Below are positions 26,363 to 35,720 of a DNA stretch of 64,000 nt, in pieces (position 1 is the stretch's first letter; the number at the start of each line of letters is the position of its first letter). Source of the stretch: Alcanivorax sp. (GTDB taxonomy: Bacteria > Pseudomonadota > Gammaproteobacteria > Pseudomonadales > Alcanivoracaceae). The stretch lies in NCBI RefSeq assembly GCF_002726155.1, contig NZ_PBSH01000042.1, positions 54,502 through 118,501 of the forward strand, in the 5' to 3' direction. The position numbers and the translations under genes were made by a program. Under the pieces are notes generated by a model. It searched no databases, was not told the origin of the DNA, and saw only the letters and a program-made list of their open reading frames with translations.

Positions 26363-26761
26363 TCAGTAACGTCCGGCGTTCTGCTCCAGGCAATCCTGCT
26401 TGAAGGCCTGGATCATATAGCTCTGGGTGCGGCGCTGGGCGGCATATTCCGGGTAAGCCCACAGCCGCCGATCATTCTCTACCCGGCGCGGTTGATAGCT
26501 GATGCCCTTACCCCGCAACAATTTGTCGGTCAGCGCGTCGCGCTGATCACTGCCCAGATTCGAAGCCAGCTGGCGAACACAGGATTCATAACCGGCGATC
26601 AAGGCAAACTGTTCCGCAGAGTAGTTGAAATCACCGGCACGCACCGTTGCCACCACACTCAGCAACAAGGCTCCCCGCCCCAGCCACCACGCCACGCGAC
26701 TCCCCCTTTGTCGCCAGCCCGCCTCACTCCGATCATTTATATGCATATCAGCATTACTCAT
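26363..26761 (-). CDS. Small exported protein of unknown function
   Basis: A 132-residue frame with a twin-basic start, one hydrophobic segment (GRGALLLSVVATVRAG) and likely cleavage after it, so exported. The mature part is charged, with two cysteines (YESCVRQ, KQDCLEQ). The coding pattern is good but no family was recognised. The start could also be the Met at codon 6. Confidence 0.6.
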   Translation of the reverse strand: MSNADMHINDRSEAGWRQRGSRVAWWLGRGALLLSVVATVRAGDFNYSAEQFALIAGYESCVRQLASNLGSDQRDALTDKLLRGKGISYQPRRVENDRRLWAYPEYAAQRRTQSYMIQAFKQDCLEQNAGRY

Positions 26762-26938
26762 TGATTTTCATAGAAATCTGGCACGTCAGAACCAATGTCA
26801 AAGTGCCATTATTTTTTGTGATCTTTAACACACTGGTTACATAAGTGGATGGGCATACTCCCAACCTGACCTCGGGGGAGGCCACGCGGACGCTGGTGAA
26901 TCCGGCCCGCCAATGACAATAACGAAATGGGTACTGGC

Positions 26939-27181
26939 ATGTTCAATTTGGAAAACCTGTGGCATACCGCCGGATCACACCCCTGGCTCTGGATTCCCTT
27001 TTCCTGCGCAGTGCTGATCAGTCTGGTGCTATGGAGCGGTCGCATCCGGCAACCCAGCGCCATTAACCTGCTGGCCATCGGCCTTGTGCTGCCTGCCATC
27101 AACCTGAGCCTGGTGGCGACCAGCGCGGTAATGATGTCCAACCAGCTGTCTCAGGACTGGGTAGCCCTGCTGCCTTTTTAG
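26939..27181 (+). CDS. Possible small membrane protein
   Basis: An 80-codon frame (84 codons if the ATG at 26927 is used) with two hydrophobic segments, WIPFSCAVLISLVLWSG and INLLAIGLVLPAINLSLVATSAV. The stop lies 30 bp before the convergent hydrolase gene. Composition fits a real membrane peptide, but the ribosome site is weak. Confidence 0.45.
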   Translation: MFNLENLWHTAGSHPWLWIPFSCAVLISLVLWSGRIRQPSAINLLAIGLVLPAINLSLVATSAVMMSNQLSQDWVALLPF

Positions 27182-27210
27182 GGCCGTCGAATTACGCTTC
27201 GTTTTAGCCT

Positions 27211-28092
27211 TCAAAGGCCCCGCAAGAACGCCAGCTGATCTGCCAGGCTGATTTCCCGGGCTTCGCCCTGATAGATATCAAAATGGCCCACCGGGTAGCG
27301 CTTCACACTGGGCCTTGCCATGGCTGCGGCCGCTTTTTCTGCGGCACTGGCCGGCGCCACGGTATCGGTTTCACAAATCAGAATCAGCGCCGGGCAGGTT
27401 ACCTTGCTGGCCTGGGTCACAGGCCGGAATAGCGGCAACGCCAGGGCAATGCGCCCCGCGACTTCATTGGGCACATGCGCCGGCATCAGCGCGGTATAAC
27501 CGTCATAGGCGTCGTGGCTGGACATGGCGGCCAGCTCTCCGGGGCGCCCCGCCGAAGGCAGCATTTTGGGCCCCAGCCCCAACGCACTGCTGCCCACATC
27601 CCACAGGCCGATGCCGGTCATTTTCAGCGCCTGTCCGATGCCCGCATAACGGATCACCTCCAGCACCGACGCCATGCCGTCCATCATCGGGCACTGGGCA
27701 ATAATGCCGGCCACCGGCTCCCGGGCAGCCACGGCAGTAACCAGCCCCCCGCCAAAAGAGGTACCCCACAGGACGATGCGTTGGTTATCCACTTCTTCAA
27801 GCTTGCGCACACAGGCCAGGGCCGCTTGCCAGTCCGCCACTTCCCGGTGGGGCAACAACACCTGACGCGGCATCCCTTCACTTTCGCCGAAGTGACGGTA
27901 GTCGAACAGGAACACCGCGTAACCGGCCTCGACAAAAGCGTCGCGAAACGGCGCCAAACCGCATTCTTTGGTGAGGCCAAACCCGTGCCCCATGACCACC
28001 GTCAGGAAAGGCCCTTCCCCCTCGGGCAGATACAGATCGCCCCGGCAGGATTGCCCCTCACTGACGAAACGTAATTCACGCATTGCGTTCAT
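27211..28092 (-). CDS. Alpha/beta hydrolase
   Basis: A 293-residue serine hydrolase. Oxyanion segment GHGFGLTKE and nucleophile elbow GTSFGG are present, with candidate Asp in CETDTVAP and His in GHFDIY. It resembles the dienelactone hydrolase/xylose esterase-like group. The ATG at 28092 follows GAAGGAGTTTCC; the frame beginning 34 codons earlier lacks support. The substrate is unknown. Confidence 0.88.
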   Translation of the reverse strand: MNAMRELRFVSEGQSCRGDLYLPEGEGPFLTVVMGHGFGLTKECGLAPFRDAFVEAGYAVFLFDYRHFGESEGMPRQVLLPHREVADWQAALACVRKLEEVDNQRIVLWGTSFGGGLVTAVAAREPVAGIIAQCPMMDGMASVLEVIRYAGIGQALKMTGIGLWDVGSSALGLGPKMLPSAGRPGELAAMSSHDAYDGYTALMPAHVPNEVAGRIALALPLFRPVTQASKVTCPALILICETDTVAPASAAEKAAAAMARPSVKRYPVGHFDIYQGEAREISLADQLAFLRGL

Positions 28093-28299
28093 GGAAACTC
28101 CTTCATTGTCTAGCTGATGCCTGATGCCAACAATAAACCTGCAGGGTTGAAATACCGGCAAGGCATCGCCGCCGTTTTTACGGCATTGCGCCACGCCCTG
28201 CTACGCCTACGCGGCTGTTAGGCCAACGACATCAACCCGATCTTTAGATTCTCGTCTTTAGCGTCATGCGTCCGGCACCTGGCATCCAGCCCCCAGTCA

Positions 28300-29115
28300 T
28301 CAAGCGCTTATCACCGGGGCGATAAAGCGCCATTCTTCAATGCTCTGTCCCAGCACCAGAAAGTGTGGATTGAGAATGTCTTCCTTGTTGTACTGCAGCG
28401 GCTCAAAGGCGGTGTTCACCACCACCCCGCCCGCAGCCGTCACCACCGCGTGGGCCGCAGCGGTATCCCACTCGCTGGTGGGCGCCAGGCGCGGGTAAAT
28501 GTCCGCGCTACCTTCCGCCACCAGGCACAGCTTCAGCGACGACCCCATGGAGGCGCGCTCCACCTCGCCCACTTCTTCACGGATAAAGGCTTCCAGCTTT
28601 TCCACCGCCACGCCACCATGGCTACGGCTCGCCACCATCACCACCGGCGTGGTGCGCTCACGGCATTGAATCGCCCCACGCTCACCGTTGTGCTCTTTGA
28701 AGGCACCCACGTCTTTGCCGCCCAGGTAGGTCACCGCCGTTACCGGCACATGCACCACACCCAGCACCGGGGTATCACCCTCCACCAGCGCAATATTGAC
28801 GGTGAACTCACCGTTTCGCTTGATGAATTCCTTGGTTCCATCCAAAGGGTCTACCAGCCAGAAACGGGGCCAGTCCTTGCGATCGGCATAGGCGATACCG
28901 CCGGACTCCTCAGAGAAAACGGGAATCTCCGGGGTCAGCGCCTGCAAACGGGCTTCAATAATCTTGTGCGCCGCCAGGTCCGCCTCGGTAATCGGTGACT
29001 TGTCATCCTTGGTTTCCACACCCAGGTCATCGCGCTCGTAGACATCAAGGATCGCTCGTCCCGCTTCACGGGCAATCTCGGCAAGCGGGTCCAACAGGGC
29101 ATTAAAGTCGGTCAT
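28300..29115 (-). CDS. cysQ: 3'(2'),5'-bisphosphate nucleotidase CysQ
   Basis: A 271-residue inositol-monophosphatase-fold enzyme that removes the 3' phosphate from PAP, a by-product of sulfate assimilation. Metal-binding motifs are all present: FSEESG, the DPLDGTKEF loop and the C-terminal WDTAAAHAV. The gene follows nudE on the same strand with a REP palindrome in the 60-bp gap, so the two are probably cotranscribed. Confidence 0.95.
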   Translation of the reverse strand: MTDFNALLDPLAEIAREAGRAILDVYERDDLGVETKDDKSPITEADLAAHKIIEARLQALTPEIPVFSEESGGIAYADRKDWPRFWLVDPLDGTKEFIKRNGEFTVNIALVEGDTPVLGVVHVPVTAVTYLGGKDVGAFKEHNGERGAIQCRERTTPVVMVASRSHGGVAVEKLEAFIREEVGEVERASMGSSLKLCLVAEGSADIYPRLAPTSEWDTAAAHAVVTAAGGVVVNTAFEPLQYNKEDILNPHFLVLGQSIEEWRFIAPVISA

Positions 29116-29147
29116 TTACACATTTCCTGTGATTCAGATTTTGGCAC

Positions 29148-29170
29148 CTGTAGGAGCGCCGCTCCTACAG
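29148..29170. repeat. REP palindrome between nudE and cysQ
   Basis: CTGTAGGAGC (29148-29157), 3-nt loop, GCTCCTACAG (29161-29170). The CTGTAGGAG core is shared with the inverted repeat at 16653-16810. Confidence 0.85.
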
Positions 29171-29175
29171 CTCAA

Positions 29176-29724
29176 TTATCGACGTTGTTCCAGCAGCCGC
29201 TTGGTCATCAACAGCGCGGCGATCACCCGAGCTTCGCTCACATCCTCGCGCTCGATCAGGCGATCAATCTCGGACAACTTCCAGGTCACCACTTCCAGTT
29301 CTTCCGGCTCATCTCCCGGCAAGGATTCTTCGTACAGGTCTTCTGCCAGCACCACTTTGATGCGATGCCCCATATACCCCGGTGACAAGGTGAGCTCTTT
29401 CATCAGGCTCAGACGCTTGGCGCCGTATCCGGCTTCTTCCTTCAATTCCCGGTTGGCCGCATCGCGCCAGTCTTCGCCGTGTTCGCAGGCCCCCTTGGGC
29501 AGGGTCAACTCGTAGCTTTCCGTGCCAGCGCCATACTCCCGAATCATCACCACGGTGTCGTCATCCAGCAGCGGCACCATCATCACCGCCGCAATGGGCG
29601 GGGTCCGCAGCCGCTCATAGGTGCGCTCAACGCCATTGGTGAAGCGCAGGTGCAGCTCCTCAATCCCGAACAACCGGCTCTTTGCAATCAGCCGGGTGTC
29701 GAGAATCTCCGGTTTCTCATCCAT
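29176..29724 (-). CDS. nudE: ADP compounds hydrolase NudE
   Basis: A 182-residue Nudix hydrolase cleaving ADP-ribose, NADH and related compounds. The Nudix box runs from GACEHGEDWRDAAN to RELKEEAGYGA with all conserved Gly and Glu residues. Downstream SPGYMGHRIKVVLAEDLY is typical of NudE. The ATG at 29724 has AGAGGTG upstream and is preferred to a start 13 codons earlier. It is divergent from yrfG, as nudE and yrfG are near one another in enterobacteria. Confidence 0.93.
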   Translation of the reverse strand: MDEKPEILDTRLIAKSRLFGIEELHLRFTNGVERTYERLRTPPIAAVMMVPLLDDDTVVMIREYGAGTESYELTLPKGACEHGEDWRDAANRELKEEAGYGAKRLSLMKELTLSPGYMGHRIKVVLAEDLYEESLPGDEPEELEVVTWKLSEIDRLIEREDVSEARVIAALLMTKRLLEQRR

Positions 29725-29774
29725 AATCACCTCTGATAACCGTGGCAAGACTAACCCGAACACGCAGGAAATTC

Positions 29775-30428
29775 ATGATTGACTGGCATTCCGTCGACAC
29801 CGTGCTGCTGGATATGGACGGCACGCTACTGGACCTGCAATTTGACAACTGGTTCTGGCAACAACACGTGCCCGACTGCTACGCCCGGCAACGGGGGCTG
29901 GAGCAGACCGAGGCCAACCGCATTATCCACGACTGGATCACCAGCCACCAAGGCACCCTGAACTGGTACTGTCTGGATTTCTGGACCGCCGAGCTCGGCC
30001 TGGAAATTGCCGGCTTGAAAAGAGCCGCTGGCGACCGCATCTCCGTGCGGCCGGGAGCAGAAGCCTTTCTGCAAAAGCTTCAGGGCTCGGGCAAGCAAGT
30101 GATCATGGTCACCAATGCCCACCGCGATGCACTGCACTTAAAGCTCGAACGCACCGGCATTGACCAGTATTTCGACGAATTGGTGTCCAGCCATGACTAT
30201 GGCCACCCCAAGGAGGCCCAGGCGTTCTGGCAGCATCTACAGCGGCACCTGCCTTTCGACCGGGCCCGCGCGCTGCTGGTGGACGACTCCCTGCCGGTAT
30301 TGCACAGCGCCCGGCAATACGGCATTGGCCAGCCGGTGAGCATTCTGCACCCGGATTCCAGCCTGCCCAAACGGCTTGATACGGACCCGTTTCCGGCCAT
30401 TGATGACTTCCTGGCCGTGCTGCCCTGA
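29775..30428 (+). CDS. yrfG: GMP/IMP nucleotidase YrfG
   Basis: A 217-residue HAD-family phosphatase. Motif I (LLDMDGTLLDL with the nucleophile Asp), motif II (MVTNAH), and motif III/IV (GHPKEAQ, LVDDSLPVL) are all present. Similarity to E. coli YrfG extends along the protein (NWYCLDFWTAELGL region). It dephosphorylates purine monophosphates. The ATG at 29775 follows CAGGAAATTC. It is 21 bp upstream of hslR, so cotranscribed. Confidence 0.93.
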   Translation: MIDWHSVDTVLLDMDGTLLDLQFDNWFWQQHVPDCYARQRGLEQTEANRIIHDWITSHQGTLNWYCLDFWTAELGLEIAGLKRAAGDRISVRPGAEAFLQKLQGSGKQVIMVTNAHRDALHLKLERTGIDQYFDELVSSHDYGHPKEAQAFWQHLQRHLPFDRARALLVDDSLPVLHSARQYGIGQPVSILHPDSSLPKRLDTDPFPAIDDFLAVLP

Positions 30429-30449
30429 CGGCCAGCTCCGGAGAAACCG

Positions 30450-30836
30450 ATGGAAAGCGTACGCATAGACTCCTGGCTCTGGGCCGCCCGGTTCTTCAAG
30501 ACCCGCACTTTGGCCAAAACCGCCGTCGAAGGCGGCAAGATCCATATCGATGGCAGCCGCACCAAGCCCAGCAAGGCGGTGCAACCCGGCCAGACGGTGA
30601 CCATCACCAAGGGCACGGAACATTTCGAGGTCATCGTCCGCGACCTGAGCAGCAAGCGCGGCCCGGCGAAGGTGGCCCAGACGCTCTATGAAGAAACCCC
30701 GCAAAGCGTGGCCAAACGGGAAATGAACAGCGAGCAGCGAAAACTCGCCCGGGCCGCTACCGCCGCCCCGGACCACAAACCCAGTAAAAAGGAACGCCGG
30801 GATATCCAGCGCTTCAAACGAGACAATCTGGAATAA
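30450..30836 (+). CDS. hslR: Ribosome-associated heat shock protein Hsp15
   Basis: A 128-residue S4-domain RNA-binding protein (RIDSWLWAARFFKTRTLAKTAVEGGKI, about residues 5-35). It binds free 50S subunits carrying a nascent chain and helps recycle stalled ribosomes. The basic C-terminal tail (KPSKKERRDIQRFKR) is normal. It lies between yrfG and hslO, as in E. coli. Confidence 0.95.
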   Translation: MESVRIDSWLWAARFFKTRTLAKTAVEGGKIHIDGSRTKPSKAVQPGQTVTITKGTEHFEVIVRDLSSKRGPAKVAQTLYEETPQSVAKREMNSEQRKLARAATAAPDHKPSKKERRDIQRFKRDNLE

Positions 30837-30881
30837 CGATTTTCACGGTGGCGTCACCGCGATCAACCTCAGGACATCATC

Positions 30882-31736
30882 ATGCAAGACCACAAGCAGC
30901 GCTTCCTTTTCCCCGACTCCGACATTCGTGGCGAACTGGTACAGGTAGAAAGCAGCGTCAGCCGTATCCTTGAAGGCCACAGCTACCCGCTGGCCGTACA
31001 GGGGCTGATTGGCGAGGCCGTCGCGGCGGTGGCTCTGCTGGCCAGCACTCTCAAATTCAAGGGGCGGCTGGCCCTGCAGGCCCAGGGCAAGGGCCCGGTA
31101 TCTCTGCTGCTGGCCGAGTGCACCCATGATGGCGAGCTGCGTGCCCTGGCCCGCCACAGCGACGGACAGGACTGGAACCACGGCGACATTCAGACACTGA
31201 TCGGCGAAGGCACCATGGTCATCACCATCACCCCGGAACAAGGCCGCCAGTACCAGGGCATCGTCCCGCTCAGCGGCGATACTCTGGCCGAATGCCTGCA
31301 GGGCTATTTCCAGCAATCGGAACAGCTGCCCACCCGCCTGTGGCTGGCCAGTGGCAACAACCGCGCCGCCGGCCTGCTACTGCAACGTCTCCCCAATCAA
31401 CTTGCTACCACCGACGGCAACACCCAGATGTGGCAGCACCTGGAGGCCCTGGCCAGCACCCTGCAGATGGAAGAGCTACTGAACCTGGATGACCAGACTA
31501 TCCTGCACCGGCTGTTCCACGACACCCCACCCCAGCTCCCCGAGGCCCAGCCCCTGCAATTCGGCTGCACCTGCTCCCGGGACCGTAACCGCAATGCGCT
31601 GATCTCGCTGGGCAACCAGGAGCTACAGCAATTGCTGGACGAGGACGGCGAGGTAACGCTGACCTGCGATTTCTGCCGCAACCAGGAGCATTTTGATGCC
31701 GTGGATCTGGCGGAGATGATCCGGGAAGGCAATTAA
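30882..31736 (+). CDS. hslO: Redox-regulated chaperone Hsp33
   Basis: A 284-residue cytoplasmic holdase that becomes active when oxidised. The zinc cysteines are Cys229-x-Cys231 (GCTCSRDR) and Cys262-x2-Cys265 (TCDFCRN), matching E. coli Cys232/234/265/268. The N-terminal [18 protein letters not shown] is typical. It follows hslR by 46 bp and precedes pckA. Confidence 0.96.
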   Translation: MQDHKQRFLFPDSDIRGELVQVESSVSRILEGHSYPLAVQGLIGEAVAAVALLASTLKFKGRLALQAQGKGPVSLLLAECTHDGELRALARHSDGQDWNHGDIQTLIGEGTMVITITPEQGRQYQGIVPLSGDTLAECLQGYFQQSEQLPTRLWLASGNNRAAGLLLQRLPNQLATTDGNTQMWQHLEALASTLQMEELLNLDDQTILHRLFHDTPPQLPEAQPLQFGCTCSRDRNRNALISLGNQELQQLLDEDGEVTLTCDFCRNQEHFDAVDLAEMIREGN

Positions 31737-32069
31737 TAGTTAATAATGAATAACTAACAACTCGCGGTTTTGTTCTGTCTGACCTGAAACACAAGAGGCA
31801 AGGCCTAGCCGCCCCGCGCAACTATTCACTATCCATTATTAACTGCCTCTGGCGCCGTGACCGCATGGTCCGATGGGGAATCGCCACTGATTCTCTTTTC
31901 TGGCATAATCGCGCGCCTGTGCTGATCAGTGGCGCCACTACTGGTCCCTTATTGGTCTTGTCCGGTCTCTGTCCGGGCACGAGACCGGCACTGTGTATCC
32001 GCAATGCGAACTTGAAGGTTGCACGGCCATACCCGCTGTAACCGCACGGCCACAAGCCCAGGAATAACC
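31737..32069. other. Intergenic region before pckA with AT-rich inverted repeat
   Basis: About 330 bp without a gene. AGTTAATAATG (31738-31748) and its perfect complement (31834-31844) form an AT-rich inverted repeat of miniature-element type. A possible pckA promoter has extended -10 TGGCATAAT (31901-31909) and a weak -35 TCGCCA (31881-31886) with 17-bp spacing. Confidence 0.6.
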
Positions 32070-33611
32070 ATGACCGATCCGATTGTTTATAACGACCTCA
32101 GCCCGGCCCAGCTGGTAGAGCTGGCTGTTCAGCGTAACGAAGGCCGCCTGGCCGATAACGGCGCCCTGGTAGTGGAAACCGGTCATCGCACCGGCCGCTC
32201 GCCGATGGACCGTTACATTGTTGACGAGCCGAGCACCAGCGAGCACATCCATTGGGGCGCCATTAACCGCCCCATCGACAGCGATAAATTTGACGCCCTG
32301 TGGGACCGCGTTACCGCGGCCGTTGCCGAAAGCGACGCCTTTATTTCCCACCTGCACGTCGGCGCCGACACTGATCACTACCTGGCCGTGAAAGTGACCG
32401 CGCAAACCGCGTGGCACAACCTGTTTGCCAACACCATGTTCATCCGCCCGGAGAAGTACAACCCGCGCAGCAAGGAAGAATGGCAGATCCTCCACGCCCC
32501 GCACTTCCAGTGTGACCCGGAGCGTGACGGCACCAACTCTGACGGCTGCGTGATTCTCAACTTCGCCCAGCGCAAGATTCTGATTGCCGGCATGCGTTAC
32601 GCCGGTGAAATGAAGAAAGCCATGTTCTCCGTGCAGAACTTCCTGCTGCCGGAAAAAGACGTGCTGCCCATGCACTGTTCCGCCAACGTGGGCGAAGACG
32701 GCGATGTAGCCCTGTTCTTCGGCCTGTCCGGCACCGGTAAAACCACCCTGTCCGCCGACCCGAACCGTTACCTGATCGGTGATGACGAGCACGGCTGGGG
32801 CAAGGACGTGGTCTTCAATATCGAAGGCGGCTGCTACGCCAAGTGCATCGACCTGAGCCAGAAAAACGAGCCGGTGATCTGGGACGCCATCAAATTCGGC
32901 GCGGTCTTGGAAAACGTCATCATCGACGACAACCGTACCGCCGACTACGCCGATGTGTCTCTCACCCAGAACACCCGTGCCGCCTACCCGCTGGAAAACA
33001 TCGACAAGAAAGTCGACGAAAACCGTGCCGGCGAGCCCAAGCACATCATCTTCCTGACCTGCGACCTGACCGGCGTTCTGCCGCCCGTGTCCAAGCTGTC
33101 CAAGGAAGCGGCGGCGTACCACTTCCTGAGCGGCTACACCGCCCTGGTCGGCTCCACCGAAATGGGTTCCGGCGGCGGTATCAAGAGCACCTTCTCCACC
33201 TGCTTTGGCGCTCCGTTCTTCCCCCGTCGTGCCGGCGAGTACGCCGAGCTGCTGATCAAGCGCATGGAAGAGTTCGGCTCCACCGTTTACCTGGTGAATA
33301 CCGGCTGGACCGGTGGCCCCTTCGGTGAAGGCGAGCGTTTCAGCATTCCCACTACCCGTGGCGTGGTCAACGCGATCCTGTCCGGCGAACTGGACAATGC
33401 GGAAACCGAGCACCTAGACATCATCAACCTGGACGTGCCCAAAGCCGTTTCCGGTGTAGACAGCAACCTGCTGCAACCCAAGAAGACCTGGGCCAACCCG
33501 GAAAACTACGAAGCACGCGCCCGCGACCTGGCAGAGCAGTTCCAAAAGAACTTCGCTGACAAGTACGCGGATGTGTCCGACGAGATCCGCGCAGCCGGCC
33601 CCAAGGCGTAA
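32070..33611 (+). CDS. pckA: Phosphoenolpyruvate carboxykinase (ATP)
   Basis: A 513-residue enzyme turning oxaloacetate and ATP into PEP and CO2, the entry to gluconeogenesis. The kinase loop GLSGTGKT is at residues 218-225, with substrate motifs [16 protein letters not shown], and the metal region IGDDEHGW. Length fits the ATP-dependent class. Growth on alkanes or fatty acids needs this step. The ATG at 32070 follows AGGAATAACC. A terminator follows the stop. Confidence 0.97.
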   Translation: MTDPIVYNDLSPAQLVELAVQRNEGRLADNGALVVETGHRTGRSPMDRYIVDEPSTSEHIHWGAINRPIDSDKFDALWDRVTAAVAESDAFISHLHVGADTDHYLAVKVTAQTAWHNLFANTMFIRPEKYNPRSKEEWQILHAPHFQCDPERDGTNSDGCVILNFAQRKILIAGMRYAGEMKKAMFSVQNFLLPEKDVLPMHCSANVGEDGDVALFFGLSGTGKTTLSADPNRYLIGDDEHGWGKDVVFNIEGGCYAKCIDLSQKNEPVIWDAIKFGAVLENVIIDDNRTADYADVSLTQNTRAAYPLENIDKKVDENRAGEPKHIIFLTCDLTGVLPPVSKLSKEAAAYHFLSGYTALVGSTEMGSGGGIKSTFSTCFGAPFFPRRAGEYAELLIKRMEEFGSTVYLVNTGWTGGPFGEGERFSIPTTRGVVNAILSGELDNAETEHLDIINLDVPKAVSGVDSNLLQPKKTWANPENYEARARDLAEQFQKNFADKYADVSDEIRAAGPKA

Positions 33612-33647
33612 CGGACGCCGCAGGCTTTACGCTGCAGGCAATACATG

Positions 33648-33673
33648 GAAGGCGCCTTATGGGCGCCTTCTTT
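33648..33673 (+). terminator. Terminator of pckA
   Basis: Stem GAAGGCGCC (33648-33656) with GGCGCCTTC (33662-33670), followed by TTTG. Strong stem, short T-tract. Confidence 0.85.
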
Positions 33674-33771
33674 GTTAGTAAAGGCGGTGACTCACCACTC
33701 ACGCAAAACGCGTCGCGAGGCAGGCCGAAAGTGCGGCCCTGCCCCCAACAAGTCGTAATACCATGCGACAA

Positions 33772-33800
33772 TTGGACATGACATGTCCAAAGGCTAGACT
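33772..33800 (+). promoter_or_regulatory. ndh promoter covered by a perfect palindrome
   Basis: -35 TTGGAC (33772-33777), 17-bp spacer, -10 TAGACT (33795-33800). The 19-bp sequence TTGGACATGACATGTCCAA (33772-33790) is a perfect palindrome around a central A and covers the -35 and most of the spacer. A bound dimer would block RNA polymerase, so this looks like a repressor operator. The regulator is unknown. Confidence 0.7.
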
Positions 33801-33825
33801 TGCCGCCTCAGATAAAGGACTTCCC

Positions 33826-35118
33826 ATGAGCAAACCCAGAATTGTTGTTGTCGGCGGTGGTGCCGGTGGCCTGCCGCTGGTAACCAAACTCGGTGCCAAG
33901 CTCGGCAAATACGGCAATGCCGATATCACTCTGGTGGATTCATCCAACATCCACGTCTGGAAACCCCGCTTTCATGAAGTCGCCACCGGCGCCATTGATG
34001 CAGATCTGGATGCGGTGGATTACCGCGCCCATGCCCAGCTCAACCACTATCGATTCGAACCCGGCACCCTGACCCAGGTCGACACCACCGGGCAGACGCT
34101 GACCCTGGCCCCTCTACACGATGCCCATGGCAGCGAAGTGCTCCCGGAGCGCAAACTGGCTTACGATTATCTGGTGCTGGCCACCGGCAGCCAGAGCAAC
34201 GATTTCGGTACCCCCGGCGTCCGTGACAATTGCCTGTTCATGGACAGCCGCGCCCAGGCGGAACGCTTTCGTGAGCGCTTCCTCAATGCCTGCCTGCACG
34301 CCAACCATGAAAGTAAACCGGTCTCCGTGGCCATCGTCGGCGGTGGCGCCACCGGGGTGGAGCTGGCCGCTGAGTTGCACCATGCGGTGAGCATGCTCAA
34401 CTTTTATGGCCACGAACATCTGGACCGCAAACACCTGCAGGTGGATATCATTGAAGCGGCACCGCGTATCCTGCCGGTACTCAGCGAGCGGGTCTCCGCC
34501 ACTGCCACCAAACGGCTGGAGGGTCTGGGCGTAACGGTACGCACCGGCGTGATGGTGGCCGAAGCCACCCCCGAGGCACTGGTGCCCAAAGATGGCGACC
34601 CGATCAAGGCCGACCTGCTGGTGTGGGCCGCCGGGGTAAAATGTCCGGAATGGCTGAGCCAGATCGACGGCCTGACCACCAACCGCATCAACCAGGTGGA
34701 AGTGGAGCCGTCGCTTCAAGCCAAGGGTCAAAAGAACATCTTCATCATCGGTGATGCGGCCTTCCTGATCCCGGAAGGGGCAGAACGCCCCATCCCGCCG
34801 CGGGCCCAGTCCGCCCAGCAGATGGCCCAGCACACCGCCCGCAGCCTGCAACGGCTACTGATGAACCGCGATCCGAAACCCTTCGAATACAAGGACCACG
34901 GTTCACTGGTGTCGCTGTCCAACTACAGCTCGGTGGGCATGCTGATGGGTAACCTGAAAGGCGGCAACTTCTTTGTGGAAGGCTGGCTTGCCCGGATGAT
35001 GTATATCAGTCTGTATCGCATGCACCAGGCCGCGCTATACGGCTGGCCGCGCACCATCATGTTGCTCATCGCCGGGCGCTTCAACAAACTGGTGCGCCCG
35101 CGACTGAAGCTGCACTAA
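33826..35118 (+). CDS. ndh: NADH dehydrogenase type II (NDH-2) family
   Basis: A 430-residue FAD-dependent oxidoreductase. The N-terminal FAD motif GGGAGG (residues 10-15), the central NADH motif GGGATG and the second FAD segment FIIGDAAF are in normal order. The C-terminal amphipathic part (MMYISLYRMHQAALYGWPRT) serves for membrane attachment, as in E. coli Ndh. It passes electrons from NADH to quinone without proton pumping. The ATG at 33826 follows AAAGGACTTCCC. Its promoter carries a perfect palindrome. Confidence 0.93.
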   Translation: MSKPRIVVVGGGAGGLPLVTKLGAKLGKYGNADITLVDSSNIHVWKPRFHEVATGAIDADLDAVDYRAHAQLNHYRFEPGTLTQVDTTGQTLTLAPLHDAHGSEVLPERKLAYDYLVLATGSQSNDFGTPGVRDNCLFMDSRAQAERFRERFLNACLHANHESKPVSVAIVGGGATGVELAAELHHAVSMLNFYGHEHLDRKHLQVDIIEAAPRILPVLSERVSATATKRLEGLGVTVRTGVMVAEATPEALVPKDGDPIKADLLVWAAGVKCPEWLSQIDGLTTNRINQVEVEPSLQAKGQKNIFIIGDAAFLIPEGAERPIPPRAQSAQQMAQHTARSLQRLLMNRDPKPFEYKDHGSLVSLSNYSSVGMLMGNLKGGNFFVEGWLARMMYISLYRMHQAALYGWPRTIMLLIAGRFNKLVRPRLKLH

Positions 35119-35243
35119 GGCGAGCAAACCCTCACCACATCCAGCTTGCCCAGGGCGCCATTCGGCGCCCTGTTCGCTGTTTTGATGGTATCTTCACAAC
35201 CCTCCTGCCAGTGTGATCCCGACGACACCACACAGGGGGAACC

Positions 35244-35657
35244 ATGCTCAACGCATTACCAAGCTCGCTACACCTCAGCCAATGGGCCACCACGCTGGCA
35301 CTGGCAATCACACTTGCCGGCTGCGACAACACCACCGAAGTCAGCCGTGAAGTCAGCGCCTCTGCGTACACCCTCTCCGAAGCAGAAACCAAGAAAGGCA
35401 ACGTGGGCCTGGCCGCCTGGGGCGACCAGCTGGAACCTGGCATGAAGGCCATTGCCGTATCCCGCGACCTGATCAAGGCAGGGCTTACCCACCAGACCGA
35501 AGTCCGCATTGAAGGCCTGCCCGGCACCTATCAGGTGCTCGACAAGATGAACAAACGCTGGACCGATCACATCGACATCCTGATGGAAGACCGGCAGACA
35601 GCACGGGAATGGGGCAGGCAGCCAGTCACCATTCGCTGGGATGTGCCGGCGGAATAA
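35244..35657 (+). CDS. Lipoprotein with 3D-like domain
   Basis: A 137-residue protein with a signal peptide and lipobox (TLAGC, near residue 30). The mature part AIAVSRDLIKAGL, TEVRIEGLPGTYQVLDKMNKRWTDHIDI (in segments) resembles the 3D (triple aspartate) barrel domain of MltA and related cell-wall proteins. A role in peptidoglycan is possible. The ATG follows CAGGGGGAACC. Confidence 0.78.
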   Translation: MLNALPSSLHLSQWATTLALAITLAGCDNTTEVSREVSASAYTLSEAETKKGNVGLAAWGDQLEPGMKAIAVSRDLIKAGLTHQTEVRIEGLPGTYQVLDKMNKRWTDHIDILMEDRQTAREWGRQPVTIRWDVPAE

Positions 35658-35720
35658 GCCATCAGTATTCGCCACTCCCGGCGGCAGTCGCTACACTGCC
35701 AGCAGGACACTAACGCCGGG

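Noticed and set aside
31938..33413. 491-codon frame on the minus strand across pckA
   Set aside because: It is the antisense shadow of pckA, whose plus-strand product is a clear family member; GC-rich codon use leaves long antisense frames open.
34048..34072. tRNA T-arm-like string (GATTCGAACCCGG)
   Set aside because: It lies in frame inside ndh and no acceptor or anticodon stems surround it.
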